The notes beneath the pieces are model-generated. The model saw only the letters and a program-made list of their open reading frames with translations, had not been told where the DNA came from and ran no database searches. The position numbers were made by a program, and so were the translations under genes. Of a DNA stretch of 64,000 nucleotides, positions 1 through 8,080 are shown in pieces. Origin of the DNA: Candidatus Omnitrophota bacterium (lineage in GTDB: Bacteria > Omnitrophota > Gorgyraeia > Zapsychrales > Zapsychraceae); contig JACKFL010000006.1 of assembly GCA_020632495.1 (NCBI GenBank), positions 992,001 through 1,056,000 of the forward strand, given 5' to 3'. The number at the start of each line of letters is the position of its first letter. Positions within the stretch are counted from its first letter, which is position 1.

Positions 1-174
<174 letters not shown>

Positions 175-212
175 GCGTGGCTCCTTGTCTGGCAAATTAG
201 TGGCGGTATGGT

Positions 213-389
213 TTATTCCGTGGACGTGCCGAGCGGATTGTCGGCGAAACGGCTGTTGAGCTCACGCTCGCACTGGCGGACCGAGTAGCGCAGCGATCCG
301 ATCAGCAGGCGGAGTTTTTCCGTGTCGAGTTTCTTGAGATTTTCCTGTTCGATGTTGAGGAGTTCCTGCAGACTTTCCAGTTTGATCAT
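213..389 (-). CDS. Small coiled-coil protein of unknown function
   Basis: A 58-residue protein starting MIKLESLQELL, very rich in Leu, Glu, Lys and Arg. It has a heptad-like pattern through its first 45 residues, so it is probably a single helix or short coiled coil. I chose the ATG at 389 because GGAGGGAG lies 8-10 bases upstream. The in-frame upstream start at 419 would overlap the radical SAM gene and has no ribosome site. It lies between the radical SAM gene and nrdB on the same strand and is probably cotranscribed with them. I do not recognise the family; no cysteines or enzymatic motifs are visible. Confidence 0.5.
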   Translation of the reverse strand: MIKLESLQELLNIEQENLKKLDTEKLRLLIGSLRYSVRQCERELNSRFADNPLGTSTE

Positions 390-412
390 ATTCGATTCTC
401 CCTCCGTCCGGC

Positions 413-1183
413 TCAGCATTCCGGGACGGAATGTTCCGGTTCACAGTTCACGTCTTCTTTGCGTGGCCGGTCGTAGACACTCACCGCCGGCATGCCGTGG
501 AAAAGTTCCCTTACCCGCGCGATTCCCTCCGGAGAAAGCGGCGTGGCCACCGAAGGGCGCAGCGGAGTGTTGATCTGGACTTCGTCCGGACCGATGTCCC
601 GCACCAGCCGGGCGATCGCCTCCGCGCAGTGCAGGTTCTCGGCCACGAACATCACCTGGATGGCCAGTGTTCCCCAATACGCGCTCTGAAAGTTCCGCAA
701 TCCTTCCAGGGTCTGTTCGAAACTGATGCCGTCCAGCGCCTGGTCGATCAATCGAAAACTGCGCTCGTCAAAGGCATCCAGCTTGGCGATGACCAGGTCG
801 GCCATGGCCACGTCGCGGCGGACGTCATGCTGATAAAGCAACGTGCCGTTGGTGATCACGGCCGTTTCATACGATGTGTAGTCCTTCACGGCGCGGATCA
901 TGTCGCCGAGATTGGCGGCCAGTGTGGGCTCGCCGCGGCCGGAAAAGGTGATGTAGTCGATGTCCAGCATGGCCGGCAGCATGCTCAGTTCAGTGCGGAT
1001 GCGTTCGGTAGGGACATACACCGCGCGTTCATTTGTTAGGTGGTGGGTATGTCCGAGTTGACAATAGATGCAGTCGAGATTGCAGATCTTGACGGAATCC
1101 GAGAGCGGATCCACGCCGAGTGAGCGGCCGATCCGCCACGAGTCAAAGGGGCCGTATAAGTACTGGTAAGGCGACATGTTCAT
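413..1183 (-). CDS. Radical SAM protein (COG0731-like Fe-S oxidoreductase)
   Basis: A 256-residue protein with the radical SAM cluster motif C34-x3-C38-x2-C41 ('CNLDCIYCQLG'). The N-terminal 'GRSLGVDPL' stretch immediately before it is typical of the COG0731 group. 'TFSGRGEPTLA' at about residues 98-108 matches the GGE-like SAM-binding motif of the superfamily, and 'VITNGTLL' follows. It should bind a 4Fe-4S cluster and cleave S-adenosylmethionine, but the substrate is unknown; members of this group are often listed only as radical SAM proteins. The protein ends soon after the barrel and has no auxiliary-cluster cysteine set. It is cotranscribed toward nrdB, with an Rrf2-type regulator just upstream. 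No clear ribosome site precedes the ATG at 1183. Confidence 0.82.
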   Translation of the reverse strand: MNMSPYQYLYGPFDSWRIGRSLGVDPLSDSVKICNLDCIYCQLGHTHHLTNERAVYVPTERIRTELSMLPAMLDIDYITFSGRGEPTLAANLGDMIRAVKDYTSYETAVITNGTLLYQHDVRRDVAMADLVIAKLDAFDERSFRLIDQALDGISFEQTLEGLRNFQSAYWGTLAIQVMFVAENLHCAEAIARLVRDIGPDEVQINTPLRPSVATPLSPEGIARVRELFHGMPAVSVYDRPRKEDVNCEPEHSVPEC

Positions 1184-1230
1184 AAATGCATAATAGCATG
1201 TCGTTATGTTTATTTAAAGGGATTATTTGA

Positions 1231-1623
1231 CTAGACCAGGTCGGAGATCCGGGTGGACTTCAGAAAGTCATAATAGACTTCGCGCACCGCCTTCCAGCGA
1301 TGATGGATAACGCAGGGATTGCTGTCCGTGCAACGTTTGAGGCCGAGGGCGCATTCGGACCACAGGGTGACATTGTCGATGGGTTCGACAATATCGTAGA
1401 GGGTAATTTTGTTGGCCGGCCGCGCCAGGCGGAATCCGCCGCCGGTCCCCTTCTGTGAAACCACCAGCCCGTGACTGGCCATGGCTTGCAGCATCTTGCC
1501 CAGGTAATTGCGCGGCGCCATGATGGATTGGGCGATGGCTCCGGCCCCCTGGTATTCGCCTTTTTCGAGCTTGGCCAGCTCGATGAACGCCTTGATGACT
1601 TGGGTACTCGTTTTACTCAGCAT
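1231..1623 (-). CDS. Rrf2-family transcriptional regulator with three cysteines
   Basis: A 130-residue Rrf2 protein. An N-terminal winged helix with 'NYLGKMLQAMASHGLV' is followed by the wing 'KGTGGGFRLARP' and the linker 'ITLYDIVEPI'. Cysteines at 91, 98 and 104 have the spacing region used by IscR/NsrR-type members to bind an Fe-S cluster, so an iron-sulfur, NO or redox sensor is plausible. It lies upstream of the radical SAM gene on the same strand, and its target could be that operon or the divergent gene at 1840. The identity within the family (IscR, NsrR, RsrR or other) cannot be told from the sequence. Confidence 0.85.
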   Translation of the reverse strand: MLSKTSTQVIKAFIELAKLEKGEYQGAGAIAQSIMAPRNYLGKMLQAMASHGLVVSQKGTGGGFRLARPANKITLYDIVEPIDNVTLWSECALGLKRCTDSNPCVIHHRWKAVREVYYDFLKSTRISDLV

Positions 1624-1839
1624 AATGTTTTCGCGGTTAAAATACTTGCTGATTCTAGCACAATTTTACGGCCGGGACGAAAAATTTCCGTCTCAATTGC
1701 CGGACGGGTCATTCGCGAAGGCAGCTCAGGCCGACGCCTCGCCCCCCGAAACCGGGGAAATTGACATTGCGCCCGGTCTGCTGGTGTGTTAACTTACTTC
1801 TATTATTACAAACGCTTTTCAACATTCTTGGTGTTTTGC
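1624..1839. other. Divergent intergenic region between the Rrf2 gene and the GT-C pair
   Basis: 216 bases with no convincing gene. On the plus strand there is a CCCCG/CGGGG stem (1744-1748 and 1753-1757, loop AAAC), followed by a perfect -35 hexamer TTGACA at 1761-1766. No well-spaced -10 hexamer follows; the best AT-rich segment lies at 1789-1806. It probably carries the promoter of the glycosyltransferase pair and possibly an operator for the Rrf2 protein, but neither can be fixed by eye. Confidence 0.3.
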
Positions 1840-3264
1840 ATGACGGAATCTCCCACCGTTCCGCCTTCGGCGTCGAAAGAACGCTTAAATCGCTGGCTGA
1901 TCGCGATTTTTCTCATCCTCCTGATGGCCGGGACGTTTATCGTGCGGCAGCGCAACATCATCGATACGCAGTACAGGTCGATCGACGAGTACGTGTATCA
2001 CCGTATGGCGGTACAGGTCCAATGGGGGTGGGAAAATTATCATACCCAACCTTACGGTCACATCCTGGCGGAAAAAGGCCGCGATGTGCCCGCATATTTT
2101 TTCCAGCCGCTGTATAAGCATCCGCCGCTGTTTACGATGGCCAATCTGCTTTCCTACCAGATCTTCGGGATCACTCCCATGTCGCCGTTTTATGTCGCGC
2201 TGTGCTGCGGGCTGTTGATGATCCCGCTGGTCTATCATATCGGCGCCCTGGTTTATAACCGTCTGGTGGGTCTGGCCGCCGCCTTCATTATGGCCTTCGA
2301 TTCGATCGGGATTATGGTGTCGCAAAAGATGTGGATGGACTCGATGATCGGTCTGCTGGCGGTCACCTCTATTTACGCCTTCATTGTCGCCGTGCAGAAA
2401 TCCCGGGGCAGGTATTTCATCACCGCGGGAATTATCAGCGGATTCGGGGCGCTGACTAAATACACGGGCGCAGTCGGTTCCGTCGTGATGGCTGCTTACG
2501 CCCTTCTTTTCGATCGGCGGCTGCTGCGCAACAAGTATTTCTGGATGGCCATGATTATCCCGCTGCTTATGCTGATCCCATGGCTGATATGGAACCTGCA
2601 GGTCTTCGGCTGGGATTATTTCGGGATGCAGGTCGGACTGCATTCCAGCGGCTCTCACGCGGGAAAACTCAAACGCAATCTGCTGATTTTGGCGGGGCTG
2701 GCGGTGATGGGAGGGGTCTTCCTTTTGCGGTATTACCCGGGCCTCAAGTCACGCCCCCAGTTCTGGACCAACCTGCGCATCGGTCTGGGCTGCGCGACGG
2801 TCCTGCTCCTGTGGGAAAGTATTCTCAAGAGTTTCTACGTGGCGCATCTGCCTGTGACCAGCTGGACCGGCTCGACTTTTTACGGGGCCTCTCCCGCGTT
2901 TTATTTGAACCGGCTCCTTGAGTGGAATCTGATCTATTTCTTCGCCCTGCTCGCCTTGTTCCTGCCCACGGAGGAACTCTCGGCGGGGGAAAAGATATTA
3001 CGTCTCGGCTTCGTCCTGGTCCTGCTCATATTCACGGCCTGGGGCGCCTTTCAGTGCCGCTACATCATCGCGGCCGTACCGCTGGGCATCCTCATCGGCA
3101 CCAACCTCCTCTATGATTTGTGGAGGAATACGGAATTGCTGGAGTCGCTGCCGGCGCGCATCGCCGGCCGTTCGGCGATTATCGTATTTGTTTACATGAT
3201 CATGGTGCGGATGCTGTTCATTAACCAGCACATCAGCTATACCAATAACATGTGCTATTTCTAA
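1840..3264 (+). CDS. GT-C fold membrane glycosyltransferase (PMT/ArnT-like), first tandem copy
   Basis: A polytopic protein of about 474 residues with roughly 10-12 hydrophobic segments. It has the architecture of lipid-phosphate-sugar dependent GT-C transferases: a first transmembrane helix, then a loop with an acidic 'SIDEYVYHRMA' motif where this fold places its catalytic Asp/Glu, then 'KHPPLF' and repeated helices. It probably moves a sugar from a polyprenyl-phosphate carrier to a glycan, lipid or protein on the outer face of the membrane. I chose the ATG at 1840 because the hydrophobic start then aligns with the second copy; an upstream in-frame start at 1786 is possible. No good ribosome site is visible at either. 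It is followed 16 bases later by a close paralogue. The donor and acceptor are unknown. Confidence 0.72.
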   Translation: MTESPTVPPSASKERLNRWLIAIFLILLMAGTFIVRQRNIIDTQYRSIDEYVYHRMAVQVQWGWENYHTQPYGHILAEKGRDVPAYFFQPLYKHPPLFTMANLLSYQIFGITPMSPFYVALCCGLLMIPLVYHIGALVYNRLVGLAAAFIMAFDSIGIMVSQKMWMDSMIGLLAVTSIYAFIVAVQKSRGRYFITAGIISGFGALTKYTGAVGSVVMAAYALLFDRRLLRNKYFWMAMIIPLLMLIPWLIWNLQVFGWDYFGMQVGLHSSGSHAGKLKRNLLILAGLAVMGGVFLLRYYPGLKSRPQFWTNLRIGLGCATVLLLWESILKSFYVAHLPVTSWTGSTFYGASPAFYLNRLLEWNLIYFFALLALFLPTEELSAGEKILRLGFVLVLLIFTAWGAFQCRYIIAAVPLGILIGTNLLYDLWRNTELLESLPARIAGRSAIIVFVYMIMVRMLFINQHISYTNNMCYF

Positions 3265-3280
3265 CGGAGGCGTGCGGTTC

Positions 3281-4675
3281 ATGTTCCCAAGAACTTTACT
3301 GCGTCCGTTGATTGCGGCCGGTCTGATTCTATTGATGGCCGGGGCCTTTGCCGTCCGGCAGGAAAGCATATTGCAGTCGCGCATCCATTCCATCGATGAG
3401 ATTGTTTATTTCCGGATGGCGATGCAGGTCAGGAAAGGTTGGCAACACTATCACACGATGCCGTACGGCCGCGAGCTGGCCGACAGAGGCCGCGATCTTC
3501 CTGACTATTTCTTCCGTCCGCTTTACAAGCACCCGCCCCTTTTCACGGCCGTCAATTCCCTGTCTTACCGCATTTTCGCACCGAACCGGATGTGGCCGTT
3601 TTATGCCTCCCTGGCGTGCGGTCTGCTGATGATTCCGCTGATCTACCTGATCGGTGCCCGGATCTTCAACCGCGCCGTCGGTTTCGCCGCGGCCGTCGTC
3701 ATGTCACTGGATCCGATTGGGGTGATGGTCTCGCAAAAGATGTGGATGGACTCCATGCTCGGGCTCCTGGCCGTTACCGCGCTCTATGTATATGCCAAGG
3801 CGATAACGGCCCGGCGCAATTCCGATTTCATCGTGGCCGGTATTTTCAGCGGCTTGGGCGCGTTGACAAAATACACGGGGGCGATCGGCACCGTGGTCCT
3901 ATTTGTTTACGCGCTCGTTCTCGACCGCGGGTTGTTTCGCAACAAGTATTTTGTCGTGAGCCTGTTCCTGCCGTTGGTGATGCTGCTCCCCTGGATCGCC
4001 TGGAATGTGCGGGTGTACGGTACCGGTTACACTCCGTGGCAGGGGCATCTTATGGTCAACAGTCCTCACTTTGCCATACTGCTTAGGACGCTGTTGATCC
4101 TGCTGATTACCGGAGCCGTCGCCCTCTATTTTTATTTGCGCTACCGCTCGCTGGTGTCACTGGACGAGGAGTTTATGCTAAAGCTGCGTTGGGTGCTCGG
4201 CATCACCACGGCATTGGCCTTGTTCCCGGCGATTATCAAGAGTTTTAATCTGACCCATCTGCCGGCGGTCGGATGGTCGGGAGCGCCGTTTTACGGATCT
4301 TCCCGCGGTTTTTATTTTGTCAGATTACTGGAATGGAATTTGATTAACTTCTTCGCCTTGCTGGCCTTCTTCGTTCCGAAGTCTGCTTGGCGGCCCGGTG
4401 AGAAATTGTTGCGTACGGGGTTTATGGTGGTCCTGGCCATATTCACGGTCTGGGGTGCCTTTCAGTCACGCTACATTATCGCGGCCGTGCCGCTGGGCAT
4501 CCTCATCGGCGCCAATTTTCTCTATGAAATGTGGCAAAAAACGGAAGCGCTGGAATCGTTGCCGGCGCGCGTCGCCGGCCGTTCTGCTATCATCGTGATC
4601 GTGTTCATGATTACAGCGCGGATGATGTTCATAAACCAATTCATCAGTTATACGAACGACATGTGTTATTTTTGA
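3281..4675 (+). CDS. GT-C fold membrane glycosyltransferase (PMT/ArnT-like), second tandem copy
   Basis: 464 residues, colinear with the preceding gene from 'LILLMAGAF' in the first helix to the shared C-terminus 'MCYF'. By eye it is well over half identical, with stretches such as 'RYIIAAVPLGILIG' and 'LTKYTGA' unchanged. The equivalent loop motif is 'SIDEIVYFRMAMQV', so the acidic pair is retained. The ATG at 3281 follows GGAGG at 3266-3270 with 10 bases between; the GTG at 3272 is too close to that site. The two genes are surely one operon and a tandem duplication. Differences are concentrated in the central periplasmic loops, which may reflect a different acceptor or donor. Confidence 0.72.
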   Translation: MFPRTLLRPLIAAGLILLMAGAFAVRQESILQSRIHSIDEIVYFRMAMQVRKGWQHYHTMPYGRELADRGRDLPDYFFRPLYKHPPLFTAVNSLSYRIFAPNRMWPFYASLACGLLMIPLIYLIGARIFNRAVGFAAAVVMSLDPIGVMVSQKMWMDSMLGLLAVTALYVYAKAITARRNSDFIVAGIFSGLGALTKYTGAIGTVVLFVYALVLDRGLFRNKYFVVSLFLPLVMLLPWIAWNVRVYGTGYTPWQGHLMVNSPHFAILLRTLLILLITGAVALYFYLRYRSLVSLDEEFMLKLRWVLGITTALALFPAIIKSFNLTHLPAVGWSGAPFYGSSRGFYFVRLLEWNLINFFALLAFFVPKSAWRPGEKLLRTGFMVVLAIFTVWGAFQSRYIIAAVPLGILIGANFLYEMWQKTEALESLPARVAGRSAIIVIVFMITARMMFINQFISYTNDMCYF

Positions 4676-4691
4676 TCAATCACGGCGCGGA

Positions 4692-5435
4692 TCAGGCGGG
4701 TTTGTGCAGGATGACGATGAAGGACGGCATCAGCGGCTGCAACAGCGCGAGGATTCCCCGCGGCAGTCGGCGCAGAAGCGGTTGCACGGCGGGCATCATA
4801 TCCAGCTTGTAACGCTCCGGATCCTTTATCACTTCCACCGACATGTTTTCTACCCGGAACAGCCCGGCGCACATCTTCCCCAGGCGTCCGAGCGATAACG
4901 GATAGATGTCAAAACGTTCGTGTCCGAAAAGACGGACGTATCGGTCGGCCATGGGCTTGGGCAGCCAGGACAGGAACGGAAGTTTGAAGTGGGGTTCCAT
5001 CAGGGTATATTTGGAAGGCGTGGCGACGTAGGCGATGCCGCCTTTCTTCAGGACGCGGTGCAACTCGTTGAGATGGTCCTGCTGGGGCGGGATATGCTCG
5101 ATGACCTGATTGGAAACGACCACGTCGAAGCTTTCATCGGGAAACGGTAACCGCACGTCCTCGACCTGGACGAACCGGTAACCGTCTTTGACGATGCGCT
5201 CATCCTCCAGATTGACACTGGTGGCGCTGCGGCACTCTTGGGCGATCAGCGCCACGATGTGCCCCGAGCCGGTGCCGACATCCAGCAGGTCGCAGGCGGC
5301 CAGGTCGGTGCGGTTCTTCAGGATGCTGATGATCTTCGCGGCCTTTTTGCGGCGCGTGTCCTCATCAAGGCCCGCGTAGGAGCTGTAAGGGTCGCTGAGC
5401 GAGAAATCGCCGCCGTCATCCTGCGAGTTTGACAT
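4692..5435 (-). CDS. Class I SAM-dependent methyltransferase (Methyltransf_11 type)
   Basis: 247 residues with motif I 'LLDVGTGSGHIVALIA' at about residues 49-64, an acidic strand-2 end, 'FDVVVSNQVIEHIPP' as motif IV and 'LHRVLKKGGIAYVATPS' after it. This is the usual small-molecule methyltransferase fold. The C-terminal 90 residues contain an amphipathic or membrane-touching segment. It faces the GT-C pair convergently and is divergent from another methyltransferase at 5574, so a role in methylating a surface sugar or lipid intermediate is a guess from context. An extended -10 promoter and AAAGGT ribosome site precede it. Confidence 0.75.
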   Translation of the reverse strand: MSNSQDDGGDFSLSDPYSSYAGLDEDTRRKKAAKIISILKNRTDLAACDLLDVGTGSGHIVALIAQECRSATSVNLEDERIVKDGYRFVQVEDVRLPFPDESFDVVVSNQVIEHIPPQQDHLNELHRVLKKGGIAYVATPSKYTLMEPHFKLPFLSWLPKPMADRYVRLFGHERFDIYPLSLGRLGKMCAGLFRVENMSVEVIKDPERYKLDMMPAVQPLLRRLPRGILALLQPLMPSFIVILHKPA

Positions 5436-5485
5436 TGCTTTTACCTTTCGGGTGTGATACTGTAGCCTTACACAAAATATCAGCC

Positions 5486-5514
5486 ATTATAGCATACCTA
5501 ACTACTTTAGCGAA
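5486..5514 (-). promoter_or_regulatory. Sigma-70-type extended -10 promoter for the methyltransferase at 5435
   Basis: On the minus strand TGCTATAAT gives a perfect -10 (5486-5491) with an upstream TGn extension. The -35 position (5509-5514, TTCGCT) is weak, as is common with extended -10 promoters. The predicted start near 5479 gives a leader of about 44 bases carrying AAAGGT before the ATG. Confidence 0.55.
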
Positions 5515-5573
5515 TATAAGTTACAGAAACCGCTCCGGAAGTCCTTCGCCCGCGGCGGCCGTGATCCTGACGC

Positions 5574-6293
5574 ATGATCAAATCCCTGTTAAAAAAGAAC
5601 CGGCAGCGCATCAACCGGGAACTCCCTGATATCCAGCAGAGGAAATTTTTTTCGCCGGCGCTTTATATCCTCACCGGCAAGATCCTCAAGGCGCTTAACA
5701 CGCACGCCCGCGGCCGCCTGCTCGACATCGGTTGCGGAGACATGCCCTTTAAAGCCCATCTCCCGCAGCAGGTGACCCAGTACGACACCTTGGATGTGGA
5801 AAGCCGTACCGAGGGCGTCACCTACATCGCCAGCGCCATGGACATGCGCATGATTCCGGATGACAGTTATGATTCGGCGATGTGCTTTGAGGTCCTCGAA
5901 CACGTGCCGAATCCGTTCATCGCCGCCGCGGAGATGCACCGCGTGCTCAAGCCGGGCGGAACGCTGGTGATTTCGGTCCCCCATATGTGGCCGATTCACG
6001 AGGCCCCGCATGACTATTTACGGTTTACTTATTTCGGGATTAAGAATGTCCTGGAGTCCAACGGCTTTGAGATCGTTACCATCGAGATCTCGGGCGGGTT
6101 GTTGACGTATTTCGGACACAACATCGCCTCGGTCCTGCTGGGACTGACGTATCACATCCCGGTGGTCAAACAGATCATGTTTTTTCTCGTCAAGTGGCTG
6201 ATCGTCCTGCCATGGGCGTGGATCGATGACCGGGTGTTCCGGTCGGAGATCACGCCGCTGGAATATTTATGCGTGGCCCGCAAGACACCATGA
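5574..6293 (+). CDS. Class I SAM-dependent methyltransferase
   Basis: 239 residues with motif I 'RLLDIGCGDMPFKAHL' at about residues 47-62, 'AMCFEVLEHVPNPF' as motif IV and 'MHRVLKPGGTLVISVPH' as motif V. The C-terminal 80 residues hold two hydrophobic segments, suggesting membrane association. Its stop codon overlaps the ATG of the next gene (ATGA at 6290-6293), so the two are translationally coupled, and the methyltransferase probably acts on the same lipid-linked or membrane substrate as the flippase-like partner. No strong ribosome site is seen; a TATAAG at 5515-5520 may be its -10. The substrate is unknown. Confidence 0.75.
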   Translation: MIKSLLKKNRQRINRELPDIQQRKFFSPALYILTGKILKALNTHARGRLLDIGCGDMPFKAHLPQQVTQYDTLDVESRTEGVTYIASAMDMRMIPDDSYDSAMCFEVLEHVPNPFIAAAEMHRVLKPGGTLVISVPHMWPIHEAPHDYLRFTYFGIKNVLESNGFEIVTIEISGGLLTYFGHNIASVLLGLTYHIPVVKQIMFFLVKWLIVLPWAWIDDRVFRSEITPLEYLCVARKTP

Positions 6294-7255
6294 AACCCTC
6301 CAAGAAACTCACCGGCATCCTCAAGGCGCTGGCCGTGCTGGTCTGTCTCGCCCTGATTGTCCGCTATTTCAGCACGCACACCGAAGAGTTCGAGCTGCTT
6401 AAGTCGATCAGCCCCCGTGATATCCTGGCGCTGATCGGCATTCTGTTTGTGGTCCAGGCCACGCACTGCTTCAAATTGTACCTGCTGGTCCTCCCGCTGG
6501 GATTGCGCGACGTGCCTTTTTGGCGCTGGTTCGGCATCATCACCGTTTCGCGGTTTGTCAATCAGCACATGCTGCAGGGCGCGCACATCTACCGCTTTCT
6601 CAAACTCAAAAAAGATTATCAATTTTCTTACACCAAGTCGCTGGGCTTTACGGTTTATTACCTGTGGATCGAGACGGTGAGCCTGCTGGCGGTGACCTTC
6701 CTGATCATCGGTTATGCCCATTTGACGCCGAAGTATGATTTCGGGACAGTGCTCGCGACCCTAGCCGGTGTCCTGGCGGCCAGTCTGATCGGACCGGCCG
6801 TGGTGATGCTCCTCTATCAGCGCTTCGGCCGCGGCCGCCTGCCCGTGTGGGACGAGCGCGTGGCCGGTATCTCGGATACGATCCTGAAGCACGTCCGCAA
6901 TCCCCGCTTTCTCATCTTCTACGGCCTGATTACGGTCGGGTTTATTCTGGTTTATTTGTCCGCGGTGCGGATCGGTTTCGCGGCCCTGGGCGTGCCGGTT
7001 TCCTTCTACCAAAACGTGCTGTTCACCGTGGTCCTGATCCTGACCCGGATGTTCAACATCGTTCCCGCCAATATCGGCGTTTCGGAATTGGTCTGCGGGA
7101 CCATCTCCGAGGCGATCAATATCTCCTTCGGCAGCGGCATCCTGGTCGCCGGCATTGTCCGGATTGTGAATTATTTGATTTACGGCGGGGTGACGTTGGG
7201 GGTGTATGCCTGGCCTGTCCTCACCGGAAAGGCCTCTCAGAAAAGCGGCGCCTGA
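6290..7255 (+). CDS. Flippase-like membrane protein (UPF0104/LPG synthase transmembrane-domain family)
   Basis: 321 residues with about eight hydrophobic helices. It matches the lysylphosphatidylglycerol-synthase-like membrane domain (UPF0104, AglD-like): 'KLKKDYQFSYTKSLGFT' after the second helix pair, and 'NIVPANIGVSELVCGTIS' near the end, where family members have a conserved 'P.PGG.G..E' loop. Such proteins are linked to lipid or polyprenol-sugar handling, but the reaction is not established. I chose the ATG at 6290, which forms an ATGA overlap with the upstream methyltransferase; the in-frame ATG at 6269 would overlap more. It sits inside the glycan locus. Confidence 0.7.
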   Translation: MKPSKKLTGILKALAVLVCLALIVRYFSTHTEEFELLKSISPRDILALIGILFVVQATHCFKLYLLVLPLGLRDVPFWRWFGIITVSRFVNQHMLQGAHIYRFLKLKKDYQFSYTKSLGFTVYYLWIETVSLLAVTFLIIGYAHLTPKYDFGTVLATLAGVLAASLIGPAVVMLLYQRFGRGRLPVWDERVAGISDTILKHVRNPRFLIFYGLITVGFILVYLSAVRIGFAALGVPVSFYQNVLFTVVLILTRMFNIVPANIGVSELVCGTISEAINISFGSGILVAGIVRIVNYLIYGGVTLGVYAWPVLTGKASQKSGA

Positions 7256-7267
7256 TACGCGGCGGGT

Positions 7268-8008
7268 TTAAGACCGCGCGGTATTGCGCATCAGCACGGA
7301 CTTCATATTGGTGTACAGCAGGGTATCGCGCGCCACTTCATAACCGTGCTGTTTGAGCAGGGCGATGGCTTCGTCGTAGCGGGCGCTTTGAAAGGTGACG
7401 TATTTCAATTGCTTGAGGATTTCGGAGGCGCCGGCCATGATGTCGGGCTCATGGCCGTTGACCGTCAGCTTCAGCAGCGTCAGCCGGTCACGGTCCGGAT
7501 GGCCGGAGAAATATTCGTCCAGGGTAACGGTGTCCACTTGATAGGTCGTGGTCTGGCTTTTGTCTCCGTGAAACGTCGAGCTGGCAATGGTGTTGGGGAC
7601 GTGTTCCAGCTCGATGGTTTGCGCCTGGTCCGAGACCCCCGCGTGCGTGGCGGTGATCATTTTATCGAAACCGGCGGCGGAGATGTTTTTCTTCAGGCAC
7701 TGTATGACAATCGGGTCGACCTCAAAGGTATGCACGTGACCGGAAGCCCCGACGATTTCCGCCGCCGCGACCGTGTACTCACCGGTACAGGCCCCCACCT
7801 CGACCACCACATCCCCCGGGCCGAGAACGTCTTCATAACGCACATGCGTCTTCATAAAGTCCTTCGCCCACAATGCCATCCAGCGTTTCGGGTAGGGAAT
7901 ATACCAGACCCGGCCGCGATAGGCCGTGCGATAGATGTCGCCTTCTTTTGTGATGTTGACCAACGGGCTGAGCAGGACCCAGCTGGCCTTGGTGAAGAAA
8001 TGTTTCAT
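7268..8008 (-). CDS. FkbM-family SAM-dependent methyltransferase
   Basis: 246 residues. The segment 'DVVVEVGACTGEYTVAAAE' at about residues 52-70 is the SAM-binding motif I in the form seen in FkbM proteins. It is followed by 'VHTFEVDPIVIQCLKKNI' and later 'LLKLTVNGHEPDIMAGA', the characteristic FkbM 'LKiDveG.E...l.Ga' signature, here with Thr-Val-Asn instead of Asp-Val-Glu/Asp. FkbM proteins O-methylate sugars and polyketides. The start at 8008 follows AGAGGA; the longer in-frame start at 8068 lacks support. It lies downstream of the sulfotransferase gene, so it probably decorates the same glycan. Confidence 0.7.
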   Translation of the reverse strand: MKHFFTKASWVLLSPLVNITKEGDIYRTAYRGRVWYIPYPKRWMALWAKDFMKTHVRYEDVLGPGDVVVEVGACTGEYTVAAAEIVGASGHVHTFEVDPIVIQCLKKNISAAGFDKMITATHAGVSDQAQTIELEHVPNTIASSTFHGDKSQTTTYQVDTVTLDEYFSGHPDRDRLTLLKLTVNGHEPDIMAGASEILKQLKYVTFQSARYDEAIALLKQHGYEVARDTLLYTNMKSVLMRNTARS

Positions 8009-8080
8009 ATCCGTCCTCTTTGGTGTTGATGCGGGTTCAATTCTACAGGACTTTCCCGCCCCCGACAAGTATCTTTCCGG

